Positions 36,046 through 46,590 of a DNA stretch of 64,000 nucleotides are shown here, piece after piece. This DNA is from Spirodela intermedia. Taxonomy: Eukaryota > Streptophyta > Magnoliopsida > Alismatales > Araceae. Under the pieces are notes generated by a model. It was not told where the DNA came from. It searched no databases and saw nothing but the letters and a program-made list of their open reading frames with translations. A program made the translations under genes and the position numbers. The first letter of the stretch is position 1, and each line of letters starts with the position of its first letter. The DNA lies in NCBI GenBank assembly GCA_902729315.2, contig LR746274.1, forward strand, positions 7,313,037 to 7,377,036. Reading direction: 5' to 3'.

Positions 36046-37558
36046 AGAACAAAGCCAAGTCACCCACACCAAAGCTGCATCTTCCATGATGATATAATGT
36101 ACACAAAAAGGGAGAAGAATGGACTGATCGATGCCCGTTTTAGAAAACGAGCCATTCTCAGGAATGTGACACGTTGCTTCTAGTTACAGGAATGAGGGAA
36201 AAATAGCCAATTGCTTTCCATAAGAAGAACGAAGAAGGAGAAGAAGATAGAGATGAAAATGCCAAGAACATGTATTCACTCAAAGAGGACTGATGACAAT
36301 TCTTCATGGAGGACGGTTCTAGTACACTGTCACATTTTACTGGTTGCTGTAAATCAAGAAATGGAGAAACGTCGAGGGCTTCCGATGTGAAAGAGGAAGG
36401 GGAGGGAGGTGAGATAGAGAGAGAAAAAAAGTGAGAGAAAGAGGTACATTTTTAATAGGAGTCCTTATTTCAGATGTGGAGTGGTTCCAAAGGCGTTGCT
36501 GCTTCACCTTATTTCAGACAAAATAAAACCCCTGACTCCCCATGTCTCTGTCCTTTACCTTACATAAGGTCTAGGGTTCCCAGGGCGAGAGAGAGAGGGA
36601 GAACATATCAAACTTGAGTGGTCTCGATCTCCCCACCTCCTCCCCTGAACTATGTTATGATTAATGGGAATCTGTGATTCATATTCCACATCTCTGAATA
36701 ATTGAGCTGATCTTAGTTGTTCTTCTCTCTGTCTCTCTCCTTCTCCCTCTCTCTCCCTCTCTCTCTCTCTCTCTCCTTGTGCTTTGCATCTTGTTACTCA
36801 ATTAAATGGGGCCATTAGATTGGGATTTATTTAGCTCCACTGAAAATTGCTTTGGCATTGGTTCGACCGATCACCTTTCCTGCGCTTGTTGGTAAAATCC
36901 AGGTCCTGTAACCAAGAGATGGTTCATGCGGTGAAAAGTAATGTGGCTCACGAAGTTTAGTAGTTTTCCAGGTGTGGCCCCCAAATTTTGCACGCTTGTA
37001 GAGGGTATTTTTAATTCGAAATTCCATACAACTAAATCGAGAAAAGTGCACGCGTTGAAACAAGTGAGAAGAGGATCTGCTGAGCTTTCAGGCGGGGTGT
37101 GCCCACAGTACCGACGACCCCTTACCAAGAGCCTGCATCAATCTGCCGAACGGTCCACTGTGGAGGTACAAGAGAGGCTCGATGGAAGGCATACAGATCC
37201 TTTACCGATCCGGCCGGACAGAACCCACCCACCTATTCACTTCGGCCCGATTTACTCGGCCCATTTTTTATCCTACGGGGTTGGGTCCTTTCTCGCCCTG
37301 CATGGCAATTCCGTTACAGTAATTTCATAAAAACCCTCTACATGAGTTCTCTTGTGGTTCTAACCTATTCAAGAACCTCGCCATCCTGGCGCCGCCGGCC
37401 GGTTTACAGGCGAAAAAGGCCTTACAGGTTACAGAGGAGGTGGGAGACGATACTTAGCCCCGGTAAAGACAGCGACAGAGAGAGAGAGAGAGAGGCGGAG
37501 GTAGAATTAAAATGAGCTTCCACTGGTGTCCGGTACCCTGCTCGACAGGAGGCTCCTT
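36046..37558. other. Flank between BTB pseudogene and La gene copy 2
   Basis: No supported gene. Same text as 11991-13507 except at the right edge. Contains the ctagggtt motif, the pyrimidine tract (36721-36777) and a possible short coding start on the plus strand at 36806. Conserved ORFs on both strands (36941-37330, 37099-37515) are explained by recent duplication. Confidence 0.5.
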
Positions 37559-38309
37559 CTACCTTCGAATCAGCCACTTTTTCCACGTCCCCCTCCTCCT
37601 CATTTTGCCATCCTGCGAAGTCAAGATCGACGCACACATCAGCCGAACTAGACAAAAAATCCACAGGTTCGATCAGGTTTCCAGATCCAGGGTCGGAAGA
37701 CTCACCATCACCTCCACCTCCACGGTGGGAGAAGGCTGCAGCGACCGCAGTATGAGCACCACGTCGTTCGTCAGCCGTTTCACCTGCGAGGAAATGCCTT
37801 GGTTCAACCCCGCACGGAGATCCAAGGGGAGAGAAATCGGCGGTAGCAGTCGGAATGACAGTCGCTTACCCTCGGAAAGCTGGCGATGGTATGCACGCTC
37901 ACCCAGCCTTCCTCGTCCATCTGCATCTTCAGGTGGACGTTTCTCGCCAGATTGTCCTCGCTGCGCAGATTCCAGTCCGTCGTTAATGGATCCAGGCGCA
38001 AGATCGGCGATCATCGAAATCGGTACAGAGACGGAGAGAGGGGTACCTGAAGTAGTATTCGATCTGCGTCCGCAGAAGGAGGGTGACGATCTCGGTCCCC
38101 AGACGAGGAGTACTCGGAGGAGGAGAAGGAGCGAGAGGCATGAGCTGGGGGGGGCCATAGCTCCGTCCCGGCTGGTAAACCGTGCAGAGATACGGGGGAG
38201 GGAGAGCGTAACCAGAGAAGCCGCCGTAGTAGGGAGGAGTCGGCGGGGGACCCCACTGTCTGTGGGCGTGGCGGCGGTGGAAGTCCTGTTGCCCGTGGAA
38301 GCCCGCCAT
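37559..38309 (-). CDS. Short La-motif protein, LARP1-like, copy 2
   Basis: Exons 38047-38309, 37870-37960, 37706-37783 and 37559-37612 on the minus strand, all splice sites intact, 161 residues. The La motif (exons 2-4) has the same protein sequence as copy 1. The Pro-rich exon 1 differs from copy 3 by at least five residues, all by nonsynonymous changes. Unique to this copy, the frame upstream stays open to a Met at 38540, giving a possible 238-residue form with a Ser-rich N-terminus; copies 1 and 3 have a one-base shift there (near 38468). RNA binding through the La motif is expected from the family; expression is unknown. Truncated relative to LARP1 proteins at both ends. Confidence 0.8.
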
Positions 38310-39100
38310 CCTCAGCTTCCTCGGGGAAGACGATGCCGGGAGAAAAGAGGATGGAGAGATGGAGGGAGAAGAGGAGGAAGAGATATAGGGAGAAGAGGAG
38401 AGTTTGAACGTTGGCGGGCTGGGCCCTGGCGGGAACTCAACTGTAGAGCAGGGCAGTTGCGGGCGTTGCGGAGTATCCACATACCGCGGAGCGGCAAGCT
38501 TGTGGAGCGGACTTTCCAGAAGGATCTTCGTCGCATCCATCGGATACGTGGAATTCAGGGATGCACTCTCGCGCCGACCACACCCGAAACCAGCTAACAG
38601 GTTGTTTATACCAGAGGGAGTGGGGAAGAGAGAGAGAGAGAGTTGTACAGAGGGATTTCTAACGTTAGTTTAAGGTAATGGGCTTCGGTGCATGACATGC
38701 ACGTGATGAGTCTTGTGTGTGGGGTTTTTTAATTTGGCTGTTTCAATTTCTAGATGATTTATTATTTATTACTTAATGAGTATGGACTACTGAATTTCTT
38801 ATACCTTATATCCAAACAATATTTGATATTATTTCTTACTTAAATGCTTTCTGTGTTAGGTGTTACGTGTTAAACTTGAATTTCTCAAAAATTCGAAAGC
38901 AACAAAATTGGAAATAATTAAAACATCTCCACTTAGGGTAGGGAAGATGTCTTCAATGTTAGTAGATACACTAAATACAGATTTGATTATCAGAAGTAAT
39001 AATTTTATTATTTCATTAAAACATTGCACTAAAATATGTTCCATACATTATGCTACCACGTGACATAAATTTTATACACTGTCATAGAAGGCTTTATATT
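38310..39100. other. Leader and upstream DNA of La gene copy 2
   Basis: GC-rich leader to about 38670, then AT-rich DNA that is a diverged relative of 14620-15080 and 42560-43010 (shared strings such as aaaacatctccactt and gggaagatgtctt). No additional gene. Confidence 0.5.
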
Positions 39101-39524
39101 GGGCGTGTTGGGAAAACCTGATAGTATTGTGAAAAAAAATGAGATGTCCGAATCTCATTTGCACAGCGCTCGACTCTAGAGTCTTGATCGATGTCCAAGT
39201 GGTCCGTGCTCTGCTGACTTGTTTGGTACACACGCGGGGTAAGTGAGGGAGATATACGAGTGAGTTCCCAACCTGTTTGGGCTGTGTGTAGAGGTGAGGG
39301 TTTTGGGGAAGTCAAAGGGGCGGATCACTGTACATACAGAACTAAACCGCTTATGCAAAATTCCTCACATACATGAGCAGAGAATCGCACCGCGTCTGGG
39401 GGCTGGGCTACGTGTCGAAGGGGATGATGACCCACGTGCGGGCACTGTAGAGTATAAACAAGTTCCCCCTACCCCGCTGACAAAAGTAACCGGTGCCGTG
39501 TGAGGAACTGCCCTACACAGGATT
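39101..39524. other. Unclassified segment found once in the window
   Basis: Moderately GC-rich DNA starting near tgttgggaaaacctg and running to the BTB pseudogene. It has no counterpart elsewhere in the window and no credible ORF with a recognisable domain. The TGTTGGGAAA start resembles a copia-type LTR, but I cannot find matching ends or a target duplication. Confidence 0.35.
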
Positions 39525-40085
39525 TCAGACGGTCAGCATCGCCTGGCACATCTCGACCAGGAGTTCACAACGTTGGCGTCGCGGAAGAAGTCGTAAATGC
39601 CTTCACCGACGTCGTAGATCTTGCCGAAGTCAAAGAGGAAGGTGAAGCAAGATCTTCTTCCGGCGGTCGAGCTGGTAAATCCATGCCTCGCGGAGCCTCT
39701 CGAGCACGTTGCCAGAGGTCAGGTCCTCCAGAAGGCTCTCCTCACAGCACTCCTTCAGGTCGGCAAGGTCGTGCTTCTTGGCGGCCGCGAGCAGCGCCAC
39801 CGGGTGCTTCAAGAAGACCTCTTGCCGGACGACGCCGTAGAGGTAGTTCAAGAGGGCCCCGCAGGCTTCCAAGGACACGTCCTTGATCACAATGACGGAG
39901 GACTTCTCCTCCCGGTCGTCGTCCAGCAACATTCTCTTCAAGACAGGTGAGCTCGCCGTCAGGAGGGCCTTGTGTGCGCGCAACGTGCCGCTGGCCGCGT
40001 TCATGGTGATGTCCGCGTGGATATCCTCTTCCAGCGTGTGAGAGAGGCACAAGCGTGTGCACTCTGTCGCCAGAGACTGCATAAC
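39525..40085 (-). pseudogene. BTB/POZ gene (At1g21780-like) pseudogene, module B
   Basis: The last exon of a BTB protein of the At1g21780 type. Visible order: LCLSHTLEEDIHADITMN, LRAHKALLTASSPVLKRML, a KDVSLEACGALLNYLYG stretch, AAAKKHDLADLKECCEESLL, NVLERLREAWIYQL, then after a frameshift near 39650 FLFDFGKIYDV, and after a second frameshift near 39570 ELLVEMCQAMLTV with a stop at 39525-39527. The BTB core is intact but the two shifts break the C-terminal helical region, and the N-terminal exon is absent upstream. Family members act as CUL3 adaptors. Copy is GC-rich and far better preserved than module A, which suggests recent loss. Confidence 0.8.
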
Positions 40086-41444
40086 TGCTCGAAGCGCCAA
40101 ATTGAAGATGCCTCTCCGCCTTGGTTCCACGGGAAGAAGAAGAAGAGGAAAAGAGGAGTAGAAGACGATTAGCGACTGATGATCGTATTTCAATCCTTAA
40201 CACCGGGAGAAGTTCTTAGAGTATATGCACATCTGTAGTTCAGATTGAAATTGGAGAAAACACCATATGGGCGAGCCTGTATGAAAAATAATGATACAGA
40301 TCTTCTCAAATTATCAGATCTAGTGAACTTCCTCCTTGCCGGTTGGATTCGCAACGAAATACACATGACCCACTGGCCCATTAGTCCACATGTGTTCTAC
40401 ATGTTGATGCCCAAGTTGGACCTAGTTGGGTTAGCTTGGTGTAAATTGTTGTTTCACCACCACATGAAGATTTGGGATCAGCCGTAATATCTCTTGAATC
40501 TCTCCTGTCTTTATGTTTTTTACAACATCTTCATTTTTATTATGAAAGCAACATACCAAACTTGAGTGGTTTTGATCTTCCCACCTCCCCCCTCGACTAT
40601 GTTGTGATTCATAGGAATCTGTAGTCCATATTCTACATCTCTGAATAATTGAGCTGATCTAAGTTGTCTCCTCTCTCTCTCTCTCTCTCTCCATCCAAGT
40701 GCTTTGCATCTTGTTACTCAACTGAATGGGGCCATGAAAGCTTGGGATCTATTTAGCTCCACTGAAAATGTGCTTTGGCATGGGTTCGATGGATCACCTT
40801 TACGGGGCTTCTCGGTGAAACCCAGGTCCTGTAAACAAGAGATGGTTCAATGCGGTGAAAAATAATGTGACTCACGAAGAATACTAGTTTCCCAGGTGTG
40901 GGCGCCAAATTTTGCACACTCGTGGAGGGTATTTTAATTCAAATTTCCTTACAACTAAATCGAGATAATTGCATGTGTTCAAACAGGTGAGGAGAGGATC
41001 TGCTGGGCTTTCAGCCTGGGGTCCACACTACTGACGACCCCATGCCAGGAGCCTGGATCAGTCTGCCAAACGGTCCACAGTGGGGGGGTACAAGAGAGGC
41101 TCGATTGGAGTCATAATGCTTCTTTACGCATCCGGCCCGACAGAGCCCAGTCCGCCAGCCCACCCACCCATCACTTCAGCCCATTTTATTCGCCCCATTT
41201 TTCATCCTTCGGGGTCGTTTCCCCCCTGCAAGGCATTTCCGTTACAGTAATTTCATAAAAACCCTCTGCATGAGTTTTCCTGTGCTTCTCGCAGGGCTAC
41301 AGACGCAGAGGGGCTCACAGAGGAGGTGGGAGACGATACGTAGCCCCGGTAGAGAGAGAGACACAGAGACAGAGAGAGAGGCGGAGGTAGAATTAAAATG
41401 AGCTTCCACTGGTGTCCGGTACCCTGCTCGACAGGAGGCTCCTT
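40086..41444. other. BTB intron remnant and La flank, module B
   Basis: 40086-40360 matches, with divergence, the BTB intron of module A (35433-35720). From about 40560 the text is a diverged copy of the module A flank (36605-37440): same pyrimidine tract and plus-strand start (about 40725, here with WDLFSSTENVLWHGFDG open further). From about 41290 it becomes nearly identical to 13373 onward. No gene is called. Confidence 0.5.
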
Positions 41445-42195
41445 CTACCTTCGAATCAGCCACTTTTTCCACGTCCCCCTCCTCCTCATTTTGCCATCCT
41501 GCGAAGTCAAGATCGACGCACACATCAGCCGAACTAGACAAAAAATCCACAGGTTCGATCAGGTTTCCAGATCCAGGGTCGGAAGACTCACCATCACCTC
41601 CACCTCCACGGTGGGAGAAGGCTGCAGCGACCGCAGTATGAGCACCACATCGTTCGTCAGCCGTTTCACCTGCGAGGAAATGCCTTGGTTCAACCCCCCA
41701 CGGAGATCCAAGGGGAGAGAAATCGGCGGCAGCAGTCGGAATGACAGTCGCTTACCCTCGGAAAGCTGGCGATGGTATGCACGCTCACCCAGCCTTCCTC
41801 GTCCATCTGCATCTTCAGGTGGACGTTTCTCGCCAGATTGTCCTCGCTGCGCAGATTCCAGTCCGTCGTTAATGGATCCAGGCGCAAGATCGGCGATCAT
41901 CGAAATCGGTACAGAGACGGAGAGAGGGGTACCTGAAGTAGTATTCGATCTGCGTCCGCAGAAGGAGGGTGACGATCTCGGTCCCCAGACGAGGAGTACT
42001 CGGAGGAGGAGAAGGAGCGGGAGGCATGGGCTGGGGGGGGCCATAGCTCCATCCCGGCTGGTAAACCGTGCAGAGATACGGGGGAGGGAGAGCGTAACCA
42101 GAGAAGCCGCCGTAGTGGGGAGGAGACGGCGGGGGACCCCACTGTCTGTGGGCGTGGCGGCGGTGGAAGTCCTGTTGCCCGTGGAAGCCCGCCAT
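41445..42195 (-). CDS. Short La-motif protein, LARP1-like, copy 3
   Basis: Exons 41933-42195, 41756-41846, 41592-41669 and 41445-41498 on the minus strand; intact splice sites; 161 residues. Same La motif as copies 1 and 2 (YYFS, MDEEGWVSV, FPRVKR, RRRGTWKKW). Exon 3 has one synonymous change (Asp codon). Upstream and downstream text to 43.7 kb and beyond is the counterpart of copy 1, so copies 1 and 3 are positional equivalents in units 1 and 2. The long plus-strand ORF across this gene (368 codons) is an antisense shadow. Confidence 0.8.
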
Positions 42196-43736
42196 CCTCA
42201 GCTTCCTCGGGGAAGACGATGCCGGGAGAAAAGAGGATGGAGAGGTGGAGGGAGAAGAGGAGGAAGAGATATAGGGAGAAGAGGAGAGTTTGAACGTTGG
42301 CGGGCTGGGCCCTGGCGGGAACTCAACTGTAGAGCAGGGCAGTTGCGGGCGTGCGGGGTATCCAAATACCGCGGAGCGGCAAGCTTGTGCAGCGGACTTT
42401 CCGGAAGGATCTTCGTCGCATCCACCAGACACGTGGGACGCAGGGATGCACTCCCGCCCCGACCACACCCGAAAGGAACTAACAGGTTGTTTATCCCAGA
42501 GTGAGCGGGGAAGAGAGAGAGAGAGTCGTACAGAGGGATTTCTAACGTTAGTGTAAGCTAATAGCCGTCGGTGCGTGACATGCACGTGATGAGTTGTGTG
42601 TGTGTGGGTTTTTAAATTTGGCTGTTTCAATTTGTATCTCAATTATTATTCATTACTAAATGAATATTGAGTACATAATTTCTTATACCTTATCGCCCAA
42701 ACAATATTTTGTATTATTTCTTACTACAGTGCTTTACGTGTTAGATGTTATAAGTCAGCTCACTTCTTACCAAGAGCTAAAATAAAAAAATCTAAAGCAA
42801 CACAAGTAGAAATAATTAAAATATCTCTATTGAGGGTAGAGAAGATGTCTTGAATGTTAGTAGATACACTAAATACACACCTGATTATTATAAATAATAA
42901 TTTTAGTATTTGGTTAAAATATTATTGTAGAGATATGTTTTATACATTATACTACCTTGTGAGATAAATTTTATCCACTATAATAGAAGGCTTTATATTG
43001 TGTACTCTTAATGTGATACTCTTGTTATTTTTAGCAATGCCATTTTGAAAAAAATTGCTTGAATATAGTGTGTGTAATATATATATATGTATATATTTGC
43101 AAAAAAAATTCAAGTTTGGATTGTAATTTCTTATGAAGGAAATAAATGCAAAAAAGTCAATGAAGTATAATTAGGTGTTTTCCAAGTGTTTTATATGAAC
43201 ATCTCTAGACATATTTATTCATATGTAGTCCTCAAATATTGAATATTTTTATTTAGTTAACCTTTATTTCTTGTTATCATACATATGAAGAAACAATGTA
43301 TGAGGGTATAAAATGGATAAAATGAAGCTAAGGAGAGAATAATAGTGTAGGAAAAGACACGCTTCATGTGACTTGAACCCACCAATGACTAATTAGAAGT
43401 CAGATGCCTACATTAAAAAACTATAATGGAAGACTAACACAACCACAAGGGGAAAGAATTATAGCTTATAATAGAAAAGACAAACATAAGAACATATAAG
43501 AAGTGAATAAATTAAACTCAACAATGCACCAACCAAATTTTAACATCATTCACAAAAAGACTATAAATACACATAATTACCATAAAATCTATTACCAGAA
43601 ACCAGACTATAGTGAAGATATATGGAGATTACTATTCAAATTTTAGAAAATAATTATGATAGAAGTTAATGCAATCTAAGAGTAGTCTCTAAATCCTAAA
43701 GGGACTATAAAGCCTAAACTGAGTCTGGTGGGGTTT
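42196..43736. other. Upstream region of La gene copy 3 and intergenic DNA
   Basis: Counterpart of 14259-15808, with the GC-rich leader to about 42560, AT-rich DNA after that, and the tRNA-like relic at 43362-43431. No other gene seen. Confidence 0.5.
43362..43431 (-). pseudogene. tRNA-Arg(UCU)-like relic, unit 2
   Basis: Same text as 15431-15500 with one or two changes; T-arm GGTTCAAGTC and TCT anticodon position visible, acceptor stem lost. Confidence 0.35.
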
Positions 43737-43832
43737 ATAAGTCTTTATTATCATGAGTTAATAATTAGTAAATAATATAGTTTTAGCCTTAACTCATGAT
43801 AAATAGACTTATATTTGTGTTAAAGTGTGAAA
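43737..43832 (+). mobile_element. LTR 5' fragment, fused to gag, unit 2
   Basis: Same deletion junction as 15904/15905. Confidence 0.7.
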
Positions 43833-44214
43833 TTCTTATAATTCTAATTAGAGGAGTATTTTTTCATGGAGAGACCCAAATAATATTCAAAATCTAGAAG
43901 CACTTAGACCTAATTCAAACTCTAAATTTCATCTAAAATAAAAAAACAGATTTCAAAAAAATCAGCCCTCTCAAACCCAATCTGATATTATGGAAATGAT
44001 GCAACAAATGAGTCAAATGATGTAACAAATTATGAATCAAATGATGCTGCAACATAAACAAATTATAGAGGCTCTTGGGAATAAGAGAGAAGAGGGACAA
44101 CTACCTAGCCAGCCCCTAGAAAATCTAGGGAATTATCCAACAATAGGATTTCAGTGAGCGGAGTTTAGTAGCATGAATCTAGGAAAAACCCACGAAATGA
44201 AAATGTTAGAATAG
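43833..44214 (+). pseudogene. Gag C-terminal fragment, unit 2
   Basis: Counterpart of 15905-16290 with the Gln/Met-rich segment and GNKREEGQLPSQPLENLGN; stops present. Confidence 0.55.
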
Positions 44215-44429
44215 TGAATGTATTAAGAAGTGATAAGATCTTACTTGATCCTTTCCCCAAACATTAGAAGAAAAGGAAAAGATAGACAGCCCAAAACAAA
44301 ATCAAATAGGAGTAGAAGAAGATTTTATAGATTCTACCAAGGAAATTTCGAAAGAGAGGACAACCGTTCCATTTCCTAAAGCTCTAGAGCCTAGACAAAG
44401 AAAGAAAAAGGAACACAATGAAGAAATAA

Positions 44430-44850
44430 AGAAAATTTTACAAGATATGTAAATTAATCTTCCTTTACTCACTACCATTAAACATATTCCTAAAAGTGTT
44501 AAAGTTTTGAAAGAAATGTATACACCAAAAAGAGCACCTAGAGTAGAAAAATTATCTATACATACTAGTGCTTTATTATTAAATCAATTACCATATAAAT
44601 TGAGGGATATGGGTGCCCCTTTAATTTTGTGTGGTATTGGTGGATCTATTTTTCAAAATACATTACTTGACACCAATGCTAGTATTAATTTATTACCTAC
44701 AAGTATTTGTGATAAATTTAATATTACTAATCTTAAACCTTCTACTATTACCTTACAATTTGCTGATAAATCTATAAAACATCCTAAAAGTAGTGGTAGA
44801 AATGGATTTTATTGGATAATTTTATGATACACCAATCATCTTAGGGAGAC
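44430..44850 (+). pseudogene. Aspartic protease, decayed, unit 2
   Basis: Open 44507-44827; LLDTNASINLLPTSICDKF present. Compared with unit 1 (16855-16930) about 60 bases after HPKS are deleted, which removes the end of the protease and shifts the frame. Confidence 0.7.
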
Positions 44851-45354
44851 CATTTTTGCATACAACAAAGATGAATATTGATTTTTTCATAGGTATTATG
44901 AAAATTTTATATGGAGATCAATCAGTAGAAATTAAAATTTTTGATGTAGCAAATGATCTTAAGAAATCCCAAGTATATGATTAACATACCATAGATCTTC
45001 TAGATGATTTTCATGATCCAGATGTTATTGATGACTATGTGCTGGAAGAATTAGAAGAAGTAGAGAATATAAATTTGAGAGAAAAGAAAGAGGAAGATCA
45101 TCTGAATTTAGAGTTGAAACCTCTTCCCTCTAGTCTAAAATATATGTTTTTGGAGGAAAATAATTCATTTCTTATTATTATTTTAGTTGATTTGAGTGAT
45201 GAATAGGAAGAAGAATGATTAGATGTACTTTGAAAAAATAAGAAAGTTATTGAGTGAAAAATGGATGATCTAAGAGGCATTGATATGAGTGTATGTATGT
45301 ATAATATATACCTAAAGGAGGGGGCTAGGACTAGTAGGGAACCACAATGAAGAT

Positions 45355-46075
45355 TAAATCCTAACATGATGGAAATTGTAAAAAAAGAAATTTTAAAGTA
45401 GTTGGTTGTTGATATTATTTATCCTATTTCAAATAGAAAATGGCTTAGTCCTATACAAATGGTGCCAAAAAAAATCAGGAATCACGTTTATAAAAAAAAA
45501 AAATGGGGATGAAATACAAACAAGATTAACTAACAGTTGGAGGGTTTGCATTGATTATAGAAAATTAAATTCAGTTACTAGAAAAGATCATTTTCTCCTA
45601 CCATTTACTAATCAAATTCTAGAAAAATTAGTTGAAAAAAACTTTTTTTGTTCTCTAAATGGATACTCTAGTTATAATCAAATTTATATAAACCCTTTAG
45701 ATCAAGAAAAAATAACTTTCACTTGTCCATTTGGTACTTTTACTTTTAAATGCATACCTTTTGGTCTGTGTAATTATCTAGCCACATTTCAAAGATGTAT
45801 GTTGTCTATTTTTTCTGATATGACAAGAAAATATATGAAAATTTTTGTGGACGATTTTTCTATTTTTGGTGAATCATTTGATGAATGTTTAAATCATTTA
45901 TAGCATGTACTTGAGAAATGTATAGAGAAAAAATAAGTTTTGAGTTGGGAGAAATCACATTTTATGGTTAGAGAGGGAGTTGTGTTAGGTCATATTATAA
46001 GTGAAAATGGTTTAGAAGTGGATAGAGCAAAAATTGATATTATATCTAAAATGAAACCTCCAAATTCAGTAAAAT
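45355..46075 (+). pseudogene. Reverse transcriptase, unit 2, better preserved
   Basis: Open 45406-45903 (165 residues; the first 35 are out of the true frame). Motifs: RVCIDYRKLNSVTRKDHF, NGYSSYNQIYINPLDQEK, FTCPFGTFTFKC, and the catalytic box with FVDDFSIFG near 45845-45870. A stop follows NHL at 45901 and others lie near 45933 and 46075. Confidence 0.8.
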
Positions 46076-46590
46076 AGATTACATCTTTCTTGGGTCATGT
46101 AGGTTATTATAGAAAATTTATTCAAGATTTTTCAAAATTTTCTAAACCTCTCACCATGTTATTATCTAAAGATGTGCCTTTTAATTTTGATGAGAAATGT
46201 TTTGAGTCTTTTTCTGAAATAAAAAGGTTCCTTATTGAGGCACCCATTTTACAAGCTCTTGATTGGTCCTTTCCCCTTGAAATAATGTGTGATGCATTGA
46301 ATTATGTAGTGGGGACCGTTCTAGGACAAACAAAAGAGTCAAAACCCATAGTAATTTCATATGCTAGTAAAACTATATTTAATGCTCAATTAAATTATAC
46401 CACGATTGGAAAAGAGTCGTTCGTTGTAGTATTTTTATTAGAAAGGTTTAAATCATATATTTTGAGAGCTAAAATTATTCTTTATACTGATCATGTAGTA
46501 TTAAAATATTTGTTAAATAAGAAAGATGCAAAGCCATGTTTATTAAGATGTATTTATTGTTGTAAGAATTTGACTTAGAAATAAAAGATA
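46076..46590 (+). pseudogene. RT thumb and RNase H, unit 2
   Basis: Open 46090-46578 (162 residues). GHVGYYRKFIQDFSK, then the RNase H segment EIMCDALNYVVGTVLGQ and YTDHVVLKYLLNKKDAK with the Asp that unit 1 lost. Ends in a stop. Confidence 0.75.
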
